Shown: piece after piece, positions 7,083 through 15,620 of the stretch
Layout: each line of letters starts with the position of its first letter
Position numbering within the stretch: position 1 is the first letter of the stretch
Source: JADFQT01 sp965216025
Lineage (GTDB): Bacteria > Chloroflexota > Dehalococcoidia > Lucifugimonadales > UBA3495
Reading direction: 5' to 3'
Assembly: GCA_965216025.1 (NCBI GenBank)
Contig: CBDCEX010000017.1
Span: forward strand, 310,001-374,000
DNA length: 64,000 nt
Position numbers and translations under genes: made by a program
The notes under the pieces: generated by a model
Database searches by the model: none
The model's input: the letters and a program-made list of their open reading frames with translations, nothing else
What the model was told of the DNA's origin: nothing

Positions 7083-8591
7083 CTAGCTAAAGGAACCCTT
7101 GAAGTCATTAATGATCTGGGTCAACTTGGCTTCAAGCTCATCACCCAGATCCTTGGTCTCTCGAATATTCTCACCGATGTCCGGATGGGTAGTCGCGACA
7201 TGACGGAGAAGTTGCTCTTCGAAGGCCGCGCACCGCTCCAACGGGATGTCGTCAGTGAGTCCAGCGTTGACGGCAAAGAGGATTATAACCTCGTCTTCCA
7301 GGCTGAGAGGCCGCTGCTGGGGTTGCTTCAACACTTCTGTGGCCAGCTGACCTCTGGCCAGCTGCGCCCGAGTGGCCGGGTCCAAGTCCGAGGTACCGAA
7401 CTGGGCAAAACTGGCCAGCTCCCGGTACTGGGCCAGCTCCAGCCGCAACCGGCCCGCGACCCGTCGCATGGCTCGGGTCTGGGCGGCGCCGCCCACTCGG
7501 GAAACCGAAAGACCCACATTGACCGCCGGACGGATCCCGGAGTTGAAGAGGTCTTGCTCCAGGTAAATTTGACCATCGGTGATGGAGATAACGTTGGTGG
7601 GGATGTAGGCCGAAACGTCGCCGGCCTGAGTTTCGATGATGGGCAGCGCGGTTATGGAACCGCCGCCGTGCTCCTGGTCCAGACGAGCAGCCCGCTCCAG
7701 CAAACGGCTGTGCAGGTAAAACACATCGCCGGGGTAGGCCTCTCGACCAGCCGGGCGCCGCAGCAGCAGCGACATCTGCCGGTAGGCCCAAGCGTGCTTG
7801 GTAAGGTCGTCATAGACCACCAGCACGTCCTTGCCCTGGGCCATGAAATACTCGGCCATAGCGCAGCCGGAATAGGGTGCGATAAACTGGAGGGGCGCCG
7901 AATCCGACGCTCCGGCGTTGACCACAATGGTGTGCTCCATCCCGCCGGCTTCCTCCAGGATTCCGACCACCTGGGCTACCTTGCCTTGCTTCTGCCCGAT
8001 GGCGACGTAAATGCAGATGAGGTCGCCGCCCTTCTGGTTGATGATAGTATCCAGGGCTATGGTGGTCTTGCCGGTGGAACGGTCGCCGATGATCAGTTCC
8101 CGCTGGCCCCGACCGATGGGAATCATGGCGTCGATGGCCTTGATGCCGGTCTGCACCGGCGTGTCCACCGACTGCCGCACCACCACGTTGGGGGCGACCT
8201 GTTCCACGGGGCGCAGCCCGGTGGTGTTGACCGGACCTTTACCATCCAAAGGACGGCCGATGGGGTCCACCACTCGCCCGATCAGAGCCTCTCCCACCGC
8301 TACTTCGATAATCTGCCCGGTGGAGCGGACCCGGTCCCCTTCTTTGACGGCGTTGGGGTCTCCCAGAATCGCGGCGCCAACCAGGTCCGACTCCAGGTTC
8401 ATTGCCAGCCCCAGGACTTCATTGCCGAAATCCAGCAACTCGTTGGAACGGACCCCTTGCAGACCCTGAATGCTGGCGATGCCGTCACCAACCCGAACCA
8501 CCGTACCCACGTCGACCAGAGTTAGGTCGGCGCCAAATTCTTCGATTTGGCGCTTGATTAACGAGACAATTTCCTGACCCCTGATCGCCAT
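7083..8591 (-). CDS. atpA: ATP synthase F1 subunit alpha
   Basis: Non-catalytic nucleotide-binding subunit of F1. Walker A is GDRSTGKT, followed by VYDDLTKHAWAYRQ, and the arginine finger lies in GLSVSRVGGAAQ. The 502 residues match the family. ATG 8591 has AAGGAGGG upstream. The atpH-atpA gap (117 bp) contains another palindromic repeat. Confidence 0.97.
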   Translation of the reverse strand: MAIRGQEIVSLIKRQIEEFGADLTLVDVGTVVRVGDGIASIQGLQGVRSNELLDFGNEVLGLAMNLESDLVGAAILGDPNAVKEGDRVRSTGQIIEVAVGEALIGRVVDPIGRPLDGKGPVNTTGLRPVEQVAPNVVVRQSVDTPVQTGIKAIDAMIPIGRGQRELIIGDRSTGKTTIALDTIINQKGGDLICIYVAIGQKQGKVAQVVGILEEAGGMEHTIVVNAGASDSAPLQFIAPYSGCAMAEYFMAQGKDVLVVYDDLTKHAWAYRQMSLLLRRPAGREAYPGDVFYLHSRLLERAARLDQEHGGGSITALPIIETQAGDVSAYIPTNVISITDGQIYLEQDLFNSGIRPAVNVGLSVSRVGGAAQTRAMRRVAGRLRLELAQYRELASFAQFGTSDLDPATRAQLARGQLATEVLKQPQQRPLSLEDEVIILFAVNAGLTDDIPLERCAAFEEQLLRHVATTHPDIGENIRETKDLGDELEAKLTQIINDFKGSFS

Positions 8592-8632
8592 GGGCGACCC
8601 TCCTTTGTCTTACTAACTATCTCAAAACGTGG

Positions 8633-8692
8633 TTCGACAGGCTCACCACGAACGGATAAAGAACACCGCCCGTTCGTCCTGAGCTTGTCGAA
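8633..8692. repeat. Inverted repeat TTCGACAGGCTCACC...TTGTCGAA
   Basis: A 23-bp arm beginning TTCGACAGGCTCACCACG (8633-8655) faces its near-complement ending GAGCTTGTCGAA (8670-8692), with three mismatches. Related sequence is at 19338-19411 and a partial arm at 43318-43338. This kind of element is widespread between genes of environmental bacteria. Here it sits inside the ATP synthase operon. Confidence 0.7.
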
Positions 8693-8708
8693 GGACGGTC
8701 CATTAGTC

Positions 8709-9260
8709 CTAGGCGGCCCTTGCGATTACGTCGGAACGGACCTGCCGGCGCAGGCCCTCCAGCCGGGAGCGCACGCTGCCGTCTAGCAGTTGGTCGCCGA
8801 CCTGGATGATGACCCCACCCAGAATGGTTTCATCCACCTCGGTGGAGACGACGACATCCTTTTGTATCAGCTCCGAGACGAAGCGGCTGATTCGCTCCAC
8901 CTCCGCAGCGTCGAGAGGAACCGCGGAGGTGACCGCCACCCGCTGCCGGCCCCGGTACTCGTCCACCAGCTGGCTATAGCTCAAGTACACATCACGAATC
9001 AGTCTAGCGGAACCGCGCGAGATCAGCAGCGTTACCAGGTTCCTCACCAGCGGGTTGGTATCCGGAAAGACCGCTTGGATGCTTCGATTTTTTTCCGACA
9101 GGGGAACCTTGGCGTGCTCTAGAAAGGAGCTGAATTCCTCATCCTGCAGCACCTGACTGATGGAATCCAGATCCCCGGCCCATTGGTCCAGCTGGTCCTG
9201 CTCGACCGCAAGCTGGAAGATAGCTTGGGCGTAGCGTTTACCGGAAACCCGTTTGGCCAA
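8709..9260 (-). CDS. atpH: ATP synthase F1 subunit delta
   Basis: Peripheral-stalk connector between F1 and the b subunits. Recognised from the N-terminal helical bundle (GKRYAQAIFQLAVEQDQLDQW), the central NLVTLLISRGSARLI and the C-terminal DETILGGVIIQVGDQLLDGSVRSRL taken in two parts. It has 183 residues. TTG start at 9260, 7 bp after atpF. Confidence 0.94.
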   Translation of the reverse strand: MAKRVSGKRYAQAIFQLAVEQDQLDQWAGDLDSISQVLQDEEFSSFLEHAKVPLSEKNRSIQAVFPDTNPLVRNLVTLLISRGSARLIRDVYLSYSQLVDEYRGRQRVAVTSAVPLDAAEVERISRFVSELIQKDVVVSTEVDETILGGVIIQVGDQLLDGSVRSRLEGLRRQVRSDVIARAA

Positions 9261-9267
9261 CCTGCGC

Positions 9268-9771
9268 CTAACCTTGCCTCAGGCTGTTTCCGCCCTCTTC
9301 CAGCACCTGGGAAATCAGCTCTTCGTGAGCCTGGCGGTCCAGGGATCGCCGGATAACCCTTTCCGCGGCGGTGATAGCCAGGTCTCCGAAGCCGACCCGC
9401 ACCTCGGCAATGGCCGCATCCCGCTCCCGCTGAATATCCGTCCTGGCCCGCTCCACAAAGGTGGTCGCCTCCTGGCGGGCCCGCTCCATCTCCTCTTCCC
9501 TAAAGCGGTCCGAGGCCTCCTTGGCCTGGTCGAGCAACCGCTGCCCCTCACGGCGGGCTTCGTTCAACTGCTCTTCGATGGCGGCCTGGGAGCTGGCGGC
9601 CTCGTCTCGGGCCCGGTCCGCGGCGGCCAGGCTGTCGCTAATGCGCTCCGACCGCTGGTCTAAAGCCCGCAGCAGCGGCTTATAGGCCAGGACGTAGAGC
9701 ACCGCCAGCAGAATGCCGAAGTTCACCAGGTAAAATATTAATAAAGGGACGTTTATCCCTAGTTGCGTCAC
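9268..9771 (-). CDS. atpF: ATP synthase Fo subunit b
   Basis: Peripheral-stalk subunit with one N-terminal transmembrane helix (residues ~8-28, PLLIFYLVNFGILLAVLYVL) and then a long charged coiled coil to the end, as expected for a b subunit. It has 167 residues. Start GTG 9771 with GGGAG five bases upstream. Only one b gene is present, so the stalk is a homodimer. Confidence 0.95.
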   Translation of the reverse strand: MTQLGINVPLLIFYLVNFGILLAVLYVLAYKPLLRALDQRSERISDSLAAADRARDEAASSQAAIEEQLNEARREGQRLLDQAKEASDRFREEEMERARQEATTFVERARTDIQRERDAAIAEVRVGFGDLAITAAERVIRRSLDRQAHEELISQVLEEGGNSLRQG

Positions 9772-9802
9772 TGCTACTCCCAGTGTTCTGGGTCGGGCCG
9801 GT

Positions 9803-10057
9803 TTAGACCACGAACAGCAAAATTACCGCAATAACAAAGGCGTAGATACCCAACGCCTCGGCGAAGGCGATAGCCAGGATCATGTTGGTGGTTATCGAGC
9901 CCACTGCCTCGGGGTTGCGGCCGATGGCGGTCATGGCTCCAGCTCCCAAAATGCCGATGCCTATACCTGGTCCGATTACCCCCAAGCCGATGGCTATGCC
10001 CGCCCCCAGCAGTTTTGCACTATCTGCGCTCAAGCCTTGCAGAAGGACTGGATCCAT
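9803..10057 (-). CDS. atpE: ATP synthase Fo subunit c (H+ type)
   Basis: Two-helix proteolipid of the rotor ring, 84 residues. Helix 1 has the GIGIGILGAGAM glycine pattern, the polar loop is RNPEA and helix 2 carries the ion-binding Glu67 in AFAEALGIY. The Na+-coordinating Gln in helix 1 and Ser/Thr after the Glu are absent, so proton coupling is inferred. Confidence 0.96.
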   Translation of the reverse strand: MDPVLLQGLSADSAKLLGAGIAIGLGVIGPGIGIGILGAGAMTAIGRNPEAVGSITTNMILAIAFAEALGIYAFVIAVILLFVV

Positions 10058-10172
10058 ATCCTCTCTTCCCTCCTAATAGTTTGGCCTATCGAGTTGGCCC
10101 GAAGTTCAGCTTTTGCCGGGCGATTTCGACCGGCCTACTTCAACCAGACGAATACTTTCTTTTCAGTGCCCG

Positions 10173-11189
10173 CTAATGCTCTTGGTGGCTGGTAGCCACG
10201 GAAATGAAAACCAGGGTAAGTCCGGCGAAAATCACGGATTGGATCAGCCCCACCAGCAGCTCTAGTCCGTACACCAAGTTGGTGAACACCAGAGGCAGCA
10301 GAAAGGTTATCATCACCACTAGAATCTCTCCAGCGGTCATGTTGCCAAATAGCCGGAAGGTGAAGGCCACGATTCGAACAGCCTCGCTGAGCAACTCCAG
10401 CAGCCCAACGCCAATATCGATCAGCCCTTGCATCGGTCCCTTCCGGATCAGACTGCCGAAGGCGAAAAACTTCTTCAAATAGCCAAAGCCGTTGGACCGG
10501 AAACCCCAATATTCAACAAAACCAAAGGATATCAGCGCCAGGGCCAAGGGCATGTTCAGGTCGGTACCGGCCGGTCGCAGCAGATGGGCCTTGATCTCCC
10601 CGTGGCCATCGACGAAACCCAGAAACTGGTAGAAGGGGAGCAAGGCCAGCCAGGCATTGAAGAGCACAAAGAAAAAGATGGTCGCCACTATCGGAAATGT
10701 CTTCCGCGCCATTTCCGGGCCCAATACCCCGCTGGCGAAGCTGAGCACGCCCTCGAATAGCACTTCCACCAATGATTGCAGCCGGCCTGGAATCATGCTT
10801 TTCTTGCGAGCGCCCAGGGCAAACAGCAGGATCAACACGGTACTGGCGAACAACGCCGAAAGCATGGTGTTGGTAATCGCGAATTCAGTGATCGCCAGTG
10901 GTGTGGAGTGGTGCTCCTCGGCTTCGCCGCTGGCACCCGCTGGGGCATCCCCAGTCCCACTCGGGACCTTATCATGCCCGGCCGAAGGGGTGAAGCCCAG
11001 ATGCTTGTCTCGGGAAGAAGCGGGAAACACAGACTGCGGGGGAAGGTGGATTTCCGGTTGAGGGATAAAAGGGGACCGGCCCAGCGCTGCTGAGCCTATG
11101 CCTCCGCCCGCCACACCCACCAACGCCAAAACGGCTAGAACCAGTCCGAAGACCATGAGCAGTCTTTTGGCTGCTGGACTCGACGGCAC
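10173..11189 (-). CDS. atpB: ATP synthase Fo subunit a
   Basis: Stator channel subunit. C-terminal helices contain the essential Arg in AFTFRLFGNMTAGEIL and the GLIQSVIFAGLTLVFI last helix. At 338 residues it is longer than average: an N-terminal helix is followed by a periplasmic insert of about 60 residues with a His/Glu-rich stretch (SGEAEEHHS) before the usual core. Start GTG 11189 overlaps the stop of atpZ by one base and has GGAGGG upstream. Confidence 0.95.
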   Translation of the reverse strand: MPSSPAAKRLLMVFGLVLAVLALVGVAGGGIGSAALGRSPFIPQPEIHLPPQSVFPASSRDKHLGFTPSAGHDKVPSGTGDAPAGASGEAEEHHSTPLAITEFAITNTMLSALFASTVLILLFALGARKKSMIPGRLQSLVEVLFEGVLSFASGVLGPEMARKTFPIVATIFFFVLFNAWLALLPFYQFLGFVDGHGEIKAHLLRPAGTDLNMPLALALISFGFVEYWGFRSNGFGYLKKFFAFGSLIRKGPMQGLIDIGVGLLELLSEAVRIVAFTFRLFGNMTAGEILVVMITFLLPLVFTNLVYGLELLVGLIQSVIFAGLTLVFISVATSHQEH

Positions 11190-11431
11190 TACCGGTCCCT
11201 CCGTTTCCTCGCCATTTCCTGAGCTTTGGCCCCGTAAAGGATGGGGAGAATCATCCGGTATACACCCCAGAAGGCCGCGACACTACCCAGAACCGTCCCC
11301 GCCAGAATGAAAAGGGGTGTGGTTCCAAGAAGATTATCCCCCCACAGGCCAAGCGCCACGCCTCCAGCCACGCAGAAGGCAATGTACCAGCCTAGGCCGG
11401 TTAGGCGCAGGCCAACTACCCACCAAGGCAT
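11189..11431 (-). CDS. atpZ: AtpZ/AtpI-like ATP synthase accessory membrane protein
   Basis: First gene of the operon; a small protein with two transmembrane helices (about residues 5-27 and 37-60), ending in a basic tail (KAQEMARKRRDR). This size and position fit AtpZ/AtpI-type proteins linked to assembly of the c ring or Mg2+ supply. The ATG at 11431 is preferred over the TTG at 11443 because GGAG lies six bases before it and the promoter's predicted start is only 3 nt ahead of the TTG. Confidence 0.75.
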   Translation of the reverse strand: MPWWVVGLRLTGLGWYIAFCVAGGVALGLWGDNLLGTTPLFILAGTVLGSVAAFWGVYRMILPILYGAKAQEMARKRRDR

Positions 11432-11452
11432 CCCCGGCTCCAAACCGGGCGA

Positions 11453-11481
11453 ATATTATCACTATGTTTTTTAAAAGTCAA
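11453..11481 (-). promoter_or_regulatory. Promoter of the ATP synthase operon
   Basis: On the minus strand TTGACT (11481-11476) and TAATAT (11458-11453) are 17 bp apart. The predicted start is near 11446, about 15 nt before the atpZ ATG. The only other promoter-like sequence nearby serves the upstream nuclease gene, which has its own terminator, so this should drive atpZBEFHAGDC. Confidence 0.7.
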
Positions 11482-11524
11482 TGAAGGCTAAAGACGACGA
11501 AATACCTACTTGCGATTACGAGAA

Positions 11525-11553
11525 AGACCCCAGCAAACTCAATGCTGGGGTCT
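11525..11553 (-). terminator. Rho-independent terminator after the bifunctional nuclease gene
   Basis: An 11-bp perfect stem, AGACCCCAGCA with TGCTGGGGTCT, and a 7-nt loop, followed on the minus strand by TTTCT. It lies between the stop of the nuclease gene (11583) and the ATP synthase promoter, separating the two transcription units. Confidence 0.85.
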
Positions 11554-11582
11554 TATACGGTTACTGAGCTGATCGAGGAAAG

Positions 11583-12137
11583 TCAGCTTCCTCCCGACTG
11601 CTGGCGGCCAAAATCTTCCAAATCCAGGTCATTGATGAAGTCGGTAAACGCCGACATTCTCCGCAGTTCCTCTTCCTTGAGCTCGGCTCCTTCTCCCTGG
11701 AATTGACCCTCGGGAGGGATCGGCTTGCCGGTTTCTTTGTCCAATAGGATGCCCGCCTTCTCCATTACCGACTCGTCGGCGAAGATAGGCACCTGAGTGC
11801 GAACAGCCAGGGCCATGGCGTCGCTGGGGCGGGAATCGATCTCCTTGACATCCCCGTTAACCTGAATCACGATCTTGGCGTAGAAGGTGTCATTTTGCAG
11901 GTCGTTCACTAAGATGTGCTTCACGGCGCCGCCCAGAGTATCGATCATCGTCTGCAGCAGGTCGTGGGTCAACGGGCGGGGCACGCTCAAGTCCTGAAGC
12001 TTCACCGCGATCGCGTCAGCCTCGGCCGGGCCGATCCAGATAGGCAGGTACCGGTCAGACTCTTTGTCCTTGAGGATAACCACCCGCTGGTAATTCATCG
12101 GGCTGACCCGTATGCTGTCTATGGTCAATTCCAGCAT
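11583..12137 (-). CDS. Bifunctional nuclease family protein (DUF151)
   Basis: Protein of the BFN/DUF151 family, with IGPAEADAIAVKLQ, the DSRPSDAMALAVRTQVPIF signature and an acidic C-terminal extension. Plant members act as DNases/RNases; bacterial function is little known. The ATG at 12137 (MLELTIDSIRVS) with GGAGG eight bases upstream is the likely start; the longer frame to 12176 begins at the predicted transcription start and would leave no leader. 184 residues. Confidence 0.85.
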   Translation of the reverse strand: MLELTIDSIRVSPMNYQRVVILKDKESDRYLPIWIGPAEADAIAVKLQDLSVPRPLTHDLLQTMIDTLGGAVKHILVNDLQNDTFYAKIVIQVNGDVKEIDSRPSDAMALAVRTQVPIFADESVMEKAGILLDKETGKPIPPEGQFQGEGAELKEEELRRMSAFTDFINDLDLEDFGRQQSGGS

Positions 12138-12182
12138 TCCCGCCGCCTCCATGCGCCCCATTGCGCTCGCTACCAATATGAA

Positions 12183-12212
12183 ATTGTATGCCCCCTAGAA
12201 ATATGATGTCAA
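12183..12212 (-). promoter_or_regulatory. Promoter for the bifunctional nuclease gene
   Basis: Minus-strand TTGACA (12212-12207) and TACAAT (12188-12183) with an 18-bp spacer. Predicted start near 12176, 39 nt before the chosen ATG. Confidence 0.65.
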
Positions 12213-12449
12213 CCCGGAGGGAAGCCAATTGGAGGCGGTTGGCTCCCCAATAGGCCCTCTTCGCATCTTATTATCAGCCGGGTCGTGAACTCCTTCCCCC
12301 AAACTTCTTCCAGAGGCCCGTAACCGCGCTGAGAATCTATCTCAAACCGACCTATGTCATTCCCAAGGGCTTGGGCTGACATTTTGAGATAATTGCTGAG
12401 TCTCTTTGAACAAATGCCTGCGCACAGTTGGATGACCGGGAGGTGATCC
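12213..12449. other. Divergent intergenic region with a dispersed repeat fragment
   Basis: No gene is seen between the nuclease promoter and the protease gene. Near 12366-12394 the sequence GGGCTTGGGCTGACATTTTGAGATAATT resembles, in two parts, a repeat at 57863-57896 (GGGCTCGGGGTGACATTTTG, then AGATAATT). A GGGAGG (12439-12444) just ahead of the TTG at 12450 is the ribosome-binding site for the protease. Confidence 0.5.
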
Positions 12450-14930
12450 TTGGCCCCTATCGAACAATCTGAACAATATCGGCGATTAGAACAATTCCGG
12501 GTGCCCTGGCAGAACACCTGCTGGACCTGCGGACTGGAAAACTTTAGTTTCCAATGTACCGACGAGTTGGCCCCCTTGGACCATTTCATCGGCCAGCAAC
12601 GGGCCCTGGAGTCCCTTCGCTTCGGATTGGAGGTGGACAAGCCCGGTTACAACCTGTTCGTTACCGGCCTCACCGGAACCGGTAAAACCACGGCGATTAA
12701 AGAGCACCTGCAAAATCTTATCGGCGAGATGGCGCGGCTGGAGAAGCTAAAGCCAATCTACGACTGGTGCTACGTGCACAATTTTGAGGAACCCGACCGG
12801 CCCCGCGCTCTAAGGCTCTCGCGGGGGCTGGCCAGGCCCTTGCGCCAGCGGCTTAGCCGAATACTAACCACCCTGAAAGAGCAGGTTCCCCTGGTTTTCA
12901 AGAGTGAGGAGTATCAGAGCCAGCTACGGGAGCAGGAAGAGGCAGGCCGTCAAGCTACCCAGCAGCTGATGGCGCGCTTGGAACAGACAACTCAGGGCGA
13001 GGAGTTCGGTTTGCAGGTCACCCCCGCCGGTGTGAGCATCTTTCCCATGCAGAATGGCCAGCCGATGACTCCGGAGGAGTATCAGCAGCTAGAGGCGGAA
13101 GCCAAAACCTCCATCGATGAAAAACGAGTTCGGCTGATGCAGCAAACCCAGGACACCATGGCCAGCATCCGGGATTTGGAGAAAGAGACCGCCGATCAGG
13201 TCCAGGCCCTGGAACGGGTGGTGGCCAACGAACGGGTTTGTGACATATTTCAGGAGCTAATGGATTCTTTTCGGGACCAGCCGGAAATATGGGAATATTT
13301 GACCCGACTCATCGACTATGTGCTGGACAATCTCCCTCTTTTCAAAGAGGAGGAACTCCCCGCTACGCCTCAGTTGCCCTTGGTCGGGCCGTCCCTCAGC
13401 AGCGGCCTGACCGCCAACCCCTTTCTGCCCTTTGAAATCAACGTCCTGGTCGACGAGAGCGCCGTTGAGACCATCCCCATCATCATTGAACCCAATCCCA
13501 ACTGGGGAAATCTCTTTGGTCGCATTGAGCGTCGCGCCATGTTCGGCACCTACGTCAGCGATCACACCATGCTGAAGCCGGGCTCGGTCCACCTGGCCAA
13601 CGGCGGCTACCTGGTTTTCAACGCCCGGGATATTCTCTCCTACCCCGGGGTTTGGGAAGGCCTGAAGCGGGTGATCCGGAATGGGGAAATCCGGCTGGAA
13701 GACCCGGCCGAGCAAACCGGGGCCTACATTCCCCAGGGACTGCGTCCCGAGCCGGTGCCTTTGGACCTTAAAGTGATAATGACCGGCGATGAGAATTTAT
13801 ATCGGCTGCTCACCGCCCAGGATTATGAGGATTTTTGGGACCTTTTCAAAGTCAAAGCCGAATTCGACTCCCGGATAGACCTGACTCCAGAGAACCTGGA
13901 TGCCTACTCGGCCTTCATCTGCCGCACCTGCCAGCAAGAAGGGTTGCTGGCCTTCGACGCCGGCGGCGCAGCGAAGGTAATAGAGTATTCCGCCCGCCTG
14001 GTGGCCGACCAGACGAAGCTTTCTTCCCGGTTTGGGCAGATCAAGGACCTGCTGATCGAAGCCGCCTACTGGGCGGGGAGAGACTCCAGCCCCCAGGTTC
14101 GGGCGCAGCACGTAAGCGAGGCCATCAACCAGAGGATTTACCGGCTTAATCTCATCGAGAAAAACATCGAAGAGATGATCGCCGACCGGTCCATCCTGAT
14201 CGACGTTAGCGGTGGTGTAGTCGGCCAGGTCAACGGTCTGGCGGTATACGACCTGGGAGATTTCAGCTTTGGCAAGCCCAGCCGCATCACCGCCCAGACC
14301 TACGCCGGGCGCGCCGGTGTAATCAACATTGAGAGGGAATCCGCCCTGAGCGGGCGCACCCACGACAAGGGAGTGCTGATTCTGAGCGGCTACCTGGGCG
14401 CCAGGTTCGGCCGCGATAGGCCGCTGACCCTGTCGGCCAGCCTGGCCTTTGAGCAGTCTTATCAGGGGGTGGACGGCGACAGCGCATCATCCACCGAGCT
14501 GTACGCCATTCTCTCCAGCCTGTCCGGGCTCCCCATTAACCAGAGTATAGCCGTGACCGGCTCGGTGAATCAGATGGGCGAAATCCAACCCATCGGCGGA
14601 GTCAATCAAAAAATAGAAGGGATGTTCGATGTCTGTCGTCTTACCGGCTTGACCGGCGATCAGGGAGTAATGATCCCTCATCAGAACGTCAAGAACCTGA
14701 TGCTTCGGGAAGACGTGGTGGAGGCGATCAAGCAGGAGCGGTTTCATATTTACGCCGTTAAAACCGTGGATGAAGGCGCTGAAATTTTGACCGGCCAGCC
14801 GGCCGGTGTCCGGGGGGCCGACGGAGGCTATCCAGCGGGCACGGTCAACCACCTGGTGGACCGGCGGCTGCAGGAATTGGGGCAGTCGCTGCGGGGCTAC
14901 TATGGGGAGATGCTTTCTGACAAGACCTAG
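12450..14930 (+). CDS. LonB-like ATP-dependent protease (COG1067 type)
   Basis: AAA+ protease of the Lon family lacking the LonA N-domain (YcbZ/LonB-like). Order: a short Cys-containing N-terminus (CWTCG), Walker A in FVTGLTGTGKT (residues ~70-80), a coiled-coil insertion (~130-290), the rest of the ATPase module with GYLVFNARDIL, and the C-terminal protease domain. The catalytic dyad is Ser678 in GDSASS and Lys721 in GGVNQKIEG, 43 residues apart as in Lon. It has 826 residues. TTG start supported by GGGAGGTGAT upstream. It probably degrades damaged or regulatory proteins in the cytoplasm; substrates are unknown. Confidence 0.9.
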   Translation: MAPIEQSEQYRRLEQFRVPWQNTCWTCGLENFSFQCTDELAPLDHFIGQQRALESLRFGLEVDKPGYNLFVTGLTGTGKTTAIKEHLQNLIGEMARLEKLKPIYDWCYVHNFEEPDRPRALRLSRGLARPLRQRLSRILTTLKEQVPLVFKSEEYQSQLREQEEAGRQATQQLMARLEQTTQGEEFGLQVTPAGVSIFPMQNGQPMTPEEYQQLEAEAKTSIDEKRVRLMQQTQDTMASIRDLEKETADQVQALERVVANERVCDIFQELMDSFRDQPEIWEYLTRLIDYVLDNLPLFKEEELPATPQLPLVGPSLSSGLTANPFLPFEINVLVDESAVETIPIIIEPNPNWGNLFGRIERRAMFGTYVSDHTMLKPGSVHLANGGYLVFNARDILSYPGVWEGLKRVIRNGEIRLEDPAEQTGAYIPQGLRPEPVPLDLKVIMTGDENLYRLLTAQDYEDFWDLFKVKAEFDSRIDLTPENLDAYSAFICRTCQQEGLLAFDAGGAAKVIEYSARLVADQTKLSSRFGQIKDLLIEAAYWAGRDSSPQVRAQHVSEAINQRIYRLNLIEKNIEEMIADRSILIDVSGGVVGQVNGLAVYDLGDFSFGKPSRITAQTYAGRAGVINIERESALSGRTHDKGVLILSGYLGARFGRDRPLTLSASLAFEQSYQGVDGDSASSTELYAILSSLSGLPINQSIAVTGSVNQMGEIQPIGGVNQKIEGMFDVCRLTGLTGDQGVMIPHQNVKNLMLREDVVEAIKQERFHIYAVKTVDEGAEILTGQPAGVRGADGGYPAGTVNHLVDRRLQELGQSLRGYYGEMLSDKT

Positions 14931-14948
14931 CCCGCCGGGCACTAATAT

Positions 14949-15009
14949 CATTTCTATATGAAAAGTGCGCGTTATGGGTAAGTAGGGGCGCACGGCCGTG
15001 CGCCCCTAC
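14949..15009. repeat. Dispersed repeat with 28-bp GC palindrome, copy 1
   Basis: ATTTCTATATGAAAA is followed by a perfect palindrome centred on GGGGCGCACGGCCGTGCGCC (14982-15009). The same order (ATTTCTATATAAAAA plus the palindrome core) recurs at 50454-50492. Both copies lie just after a stop codon, so the RNA hairpin may act as a transcript end or stability element. Confidence 0.75.
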
Positions 15010-15055
15010 GGAATCACCCAAGACTAGCGGCTTTTAGGCAGTTTCTCAGCCCGGT

Positions 15056-15574
15056 TTATACCGTCTCCAGCTCCACTTCCCGCTGGTTGCTGGTCAGGGT
15101 TCCCACCAGGGCGTTGCCGGCCAGCAAATCGATGCCTTTCCGCACCGAGCCGTTCAGCGTGTTCAACTCGCGCTCGAAAGCCCGCAGGCAACGCAAGGCG
15201 TAGGCGTCGGCTTCGGTCCGGCGGGCCTGCGACTCGGTCTCAGCCTGCTCAATCATGCGAGCTGCTCGCAGCTCGGCTTCCCGCAGAGCCTCTTCGGCCT
15301 TGATGTAAACCTCATTCTGGCTGAGCTTCTCGCGGAGATCATCCTCAGCCTGAGTCTTGGTGCGGCGAGCGTCCAATGTGGCACTGCTAATTATCTGGTC
15401 CTTCTGCGCCAATACCTCCCCGGCAGCCTTCACTTCTTGGGGGATGGCCAAGCGCAGCTGGTCCACCAGCTCCATGACCTTCTTCTTATCCACCAGGGCA
15501 ATACCACCCACCGGCATTGCCTTGCTGGTGGAAATCAGGGTTTCCAATTGGTCTACCACGTTTATGATATCGAT
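15056..15574 (-). CDS. Coiled-coil protein of unknown function next to coaD
   Basis: About 170 residues, mostly one long charged helix (LDARRTKTQAEDDLREKL, EEALREAELRAARMIEQAE) resembling b-subunit or DivIVA-like coiled coils; no catalytic motif. I do not recognise a named family with confidence. The start is unresolved. GGAGG at 15584-15580 is five bases before an ATC (15574); the nearest standard codons are a GTG at 15559, 20 nt after the GGAGG, and a TTG at 15646 inside coaD. Coordinates use the ATC as a hypothesis. Conserved placement after coaD suggests co-expression with rsmD-coaD. Confidence 0.6.
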   Translation of the reverse strand: MDIINVVDQLETLISTSKAMPVGGIALVDKKKVMELVDQLRLAIPQEVKAAGEVLAQKDQIISSATLDARRTKTQAEDDLREKLSQNEVYIKAEEALREAELRAARMIEQAETESQARRTEADAYALRCLRAFERELNTLNGSVRKGIDLLAGNALVGTLTSNQREVELETV

Positions 15575-15620
15575 GATGTCCTCCTTCCGGGTCTTAAATC
15601 CGGGTCTCCAATCCTGGTCT

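Noticed and set aside
9803..10057. Na+-coupled ATP synthase
   Set aside because: Subunit c lacks the Gln in helix 1 and the Ser/Thr after the ion-binding Glu.
11444..11520. Rex operator at the ATP synthase promoter
   Set aside because: No TTGTGA...TCACAA-like palindrome is visible; regulation by Rex remains only a guess.
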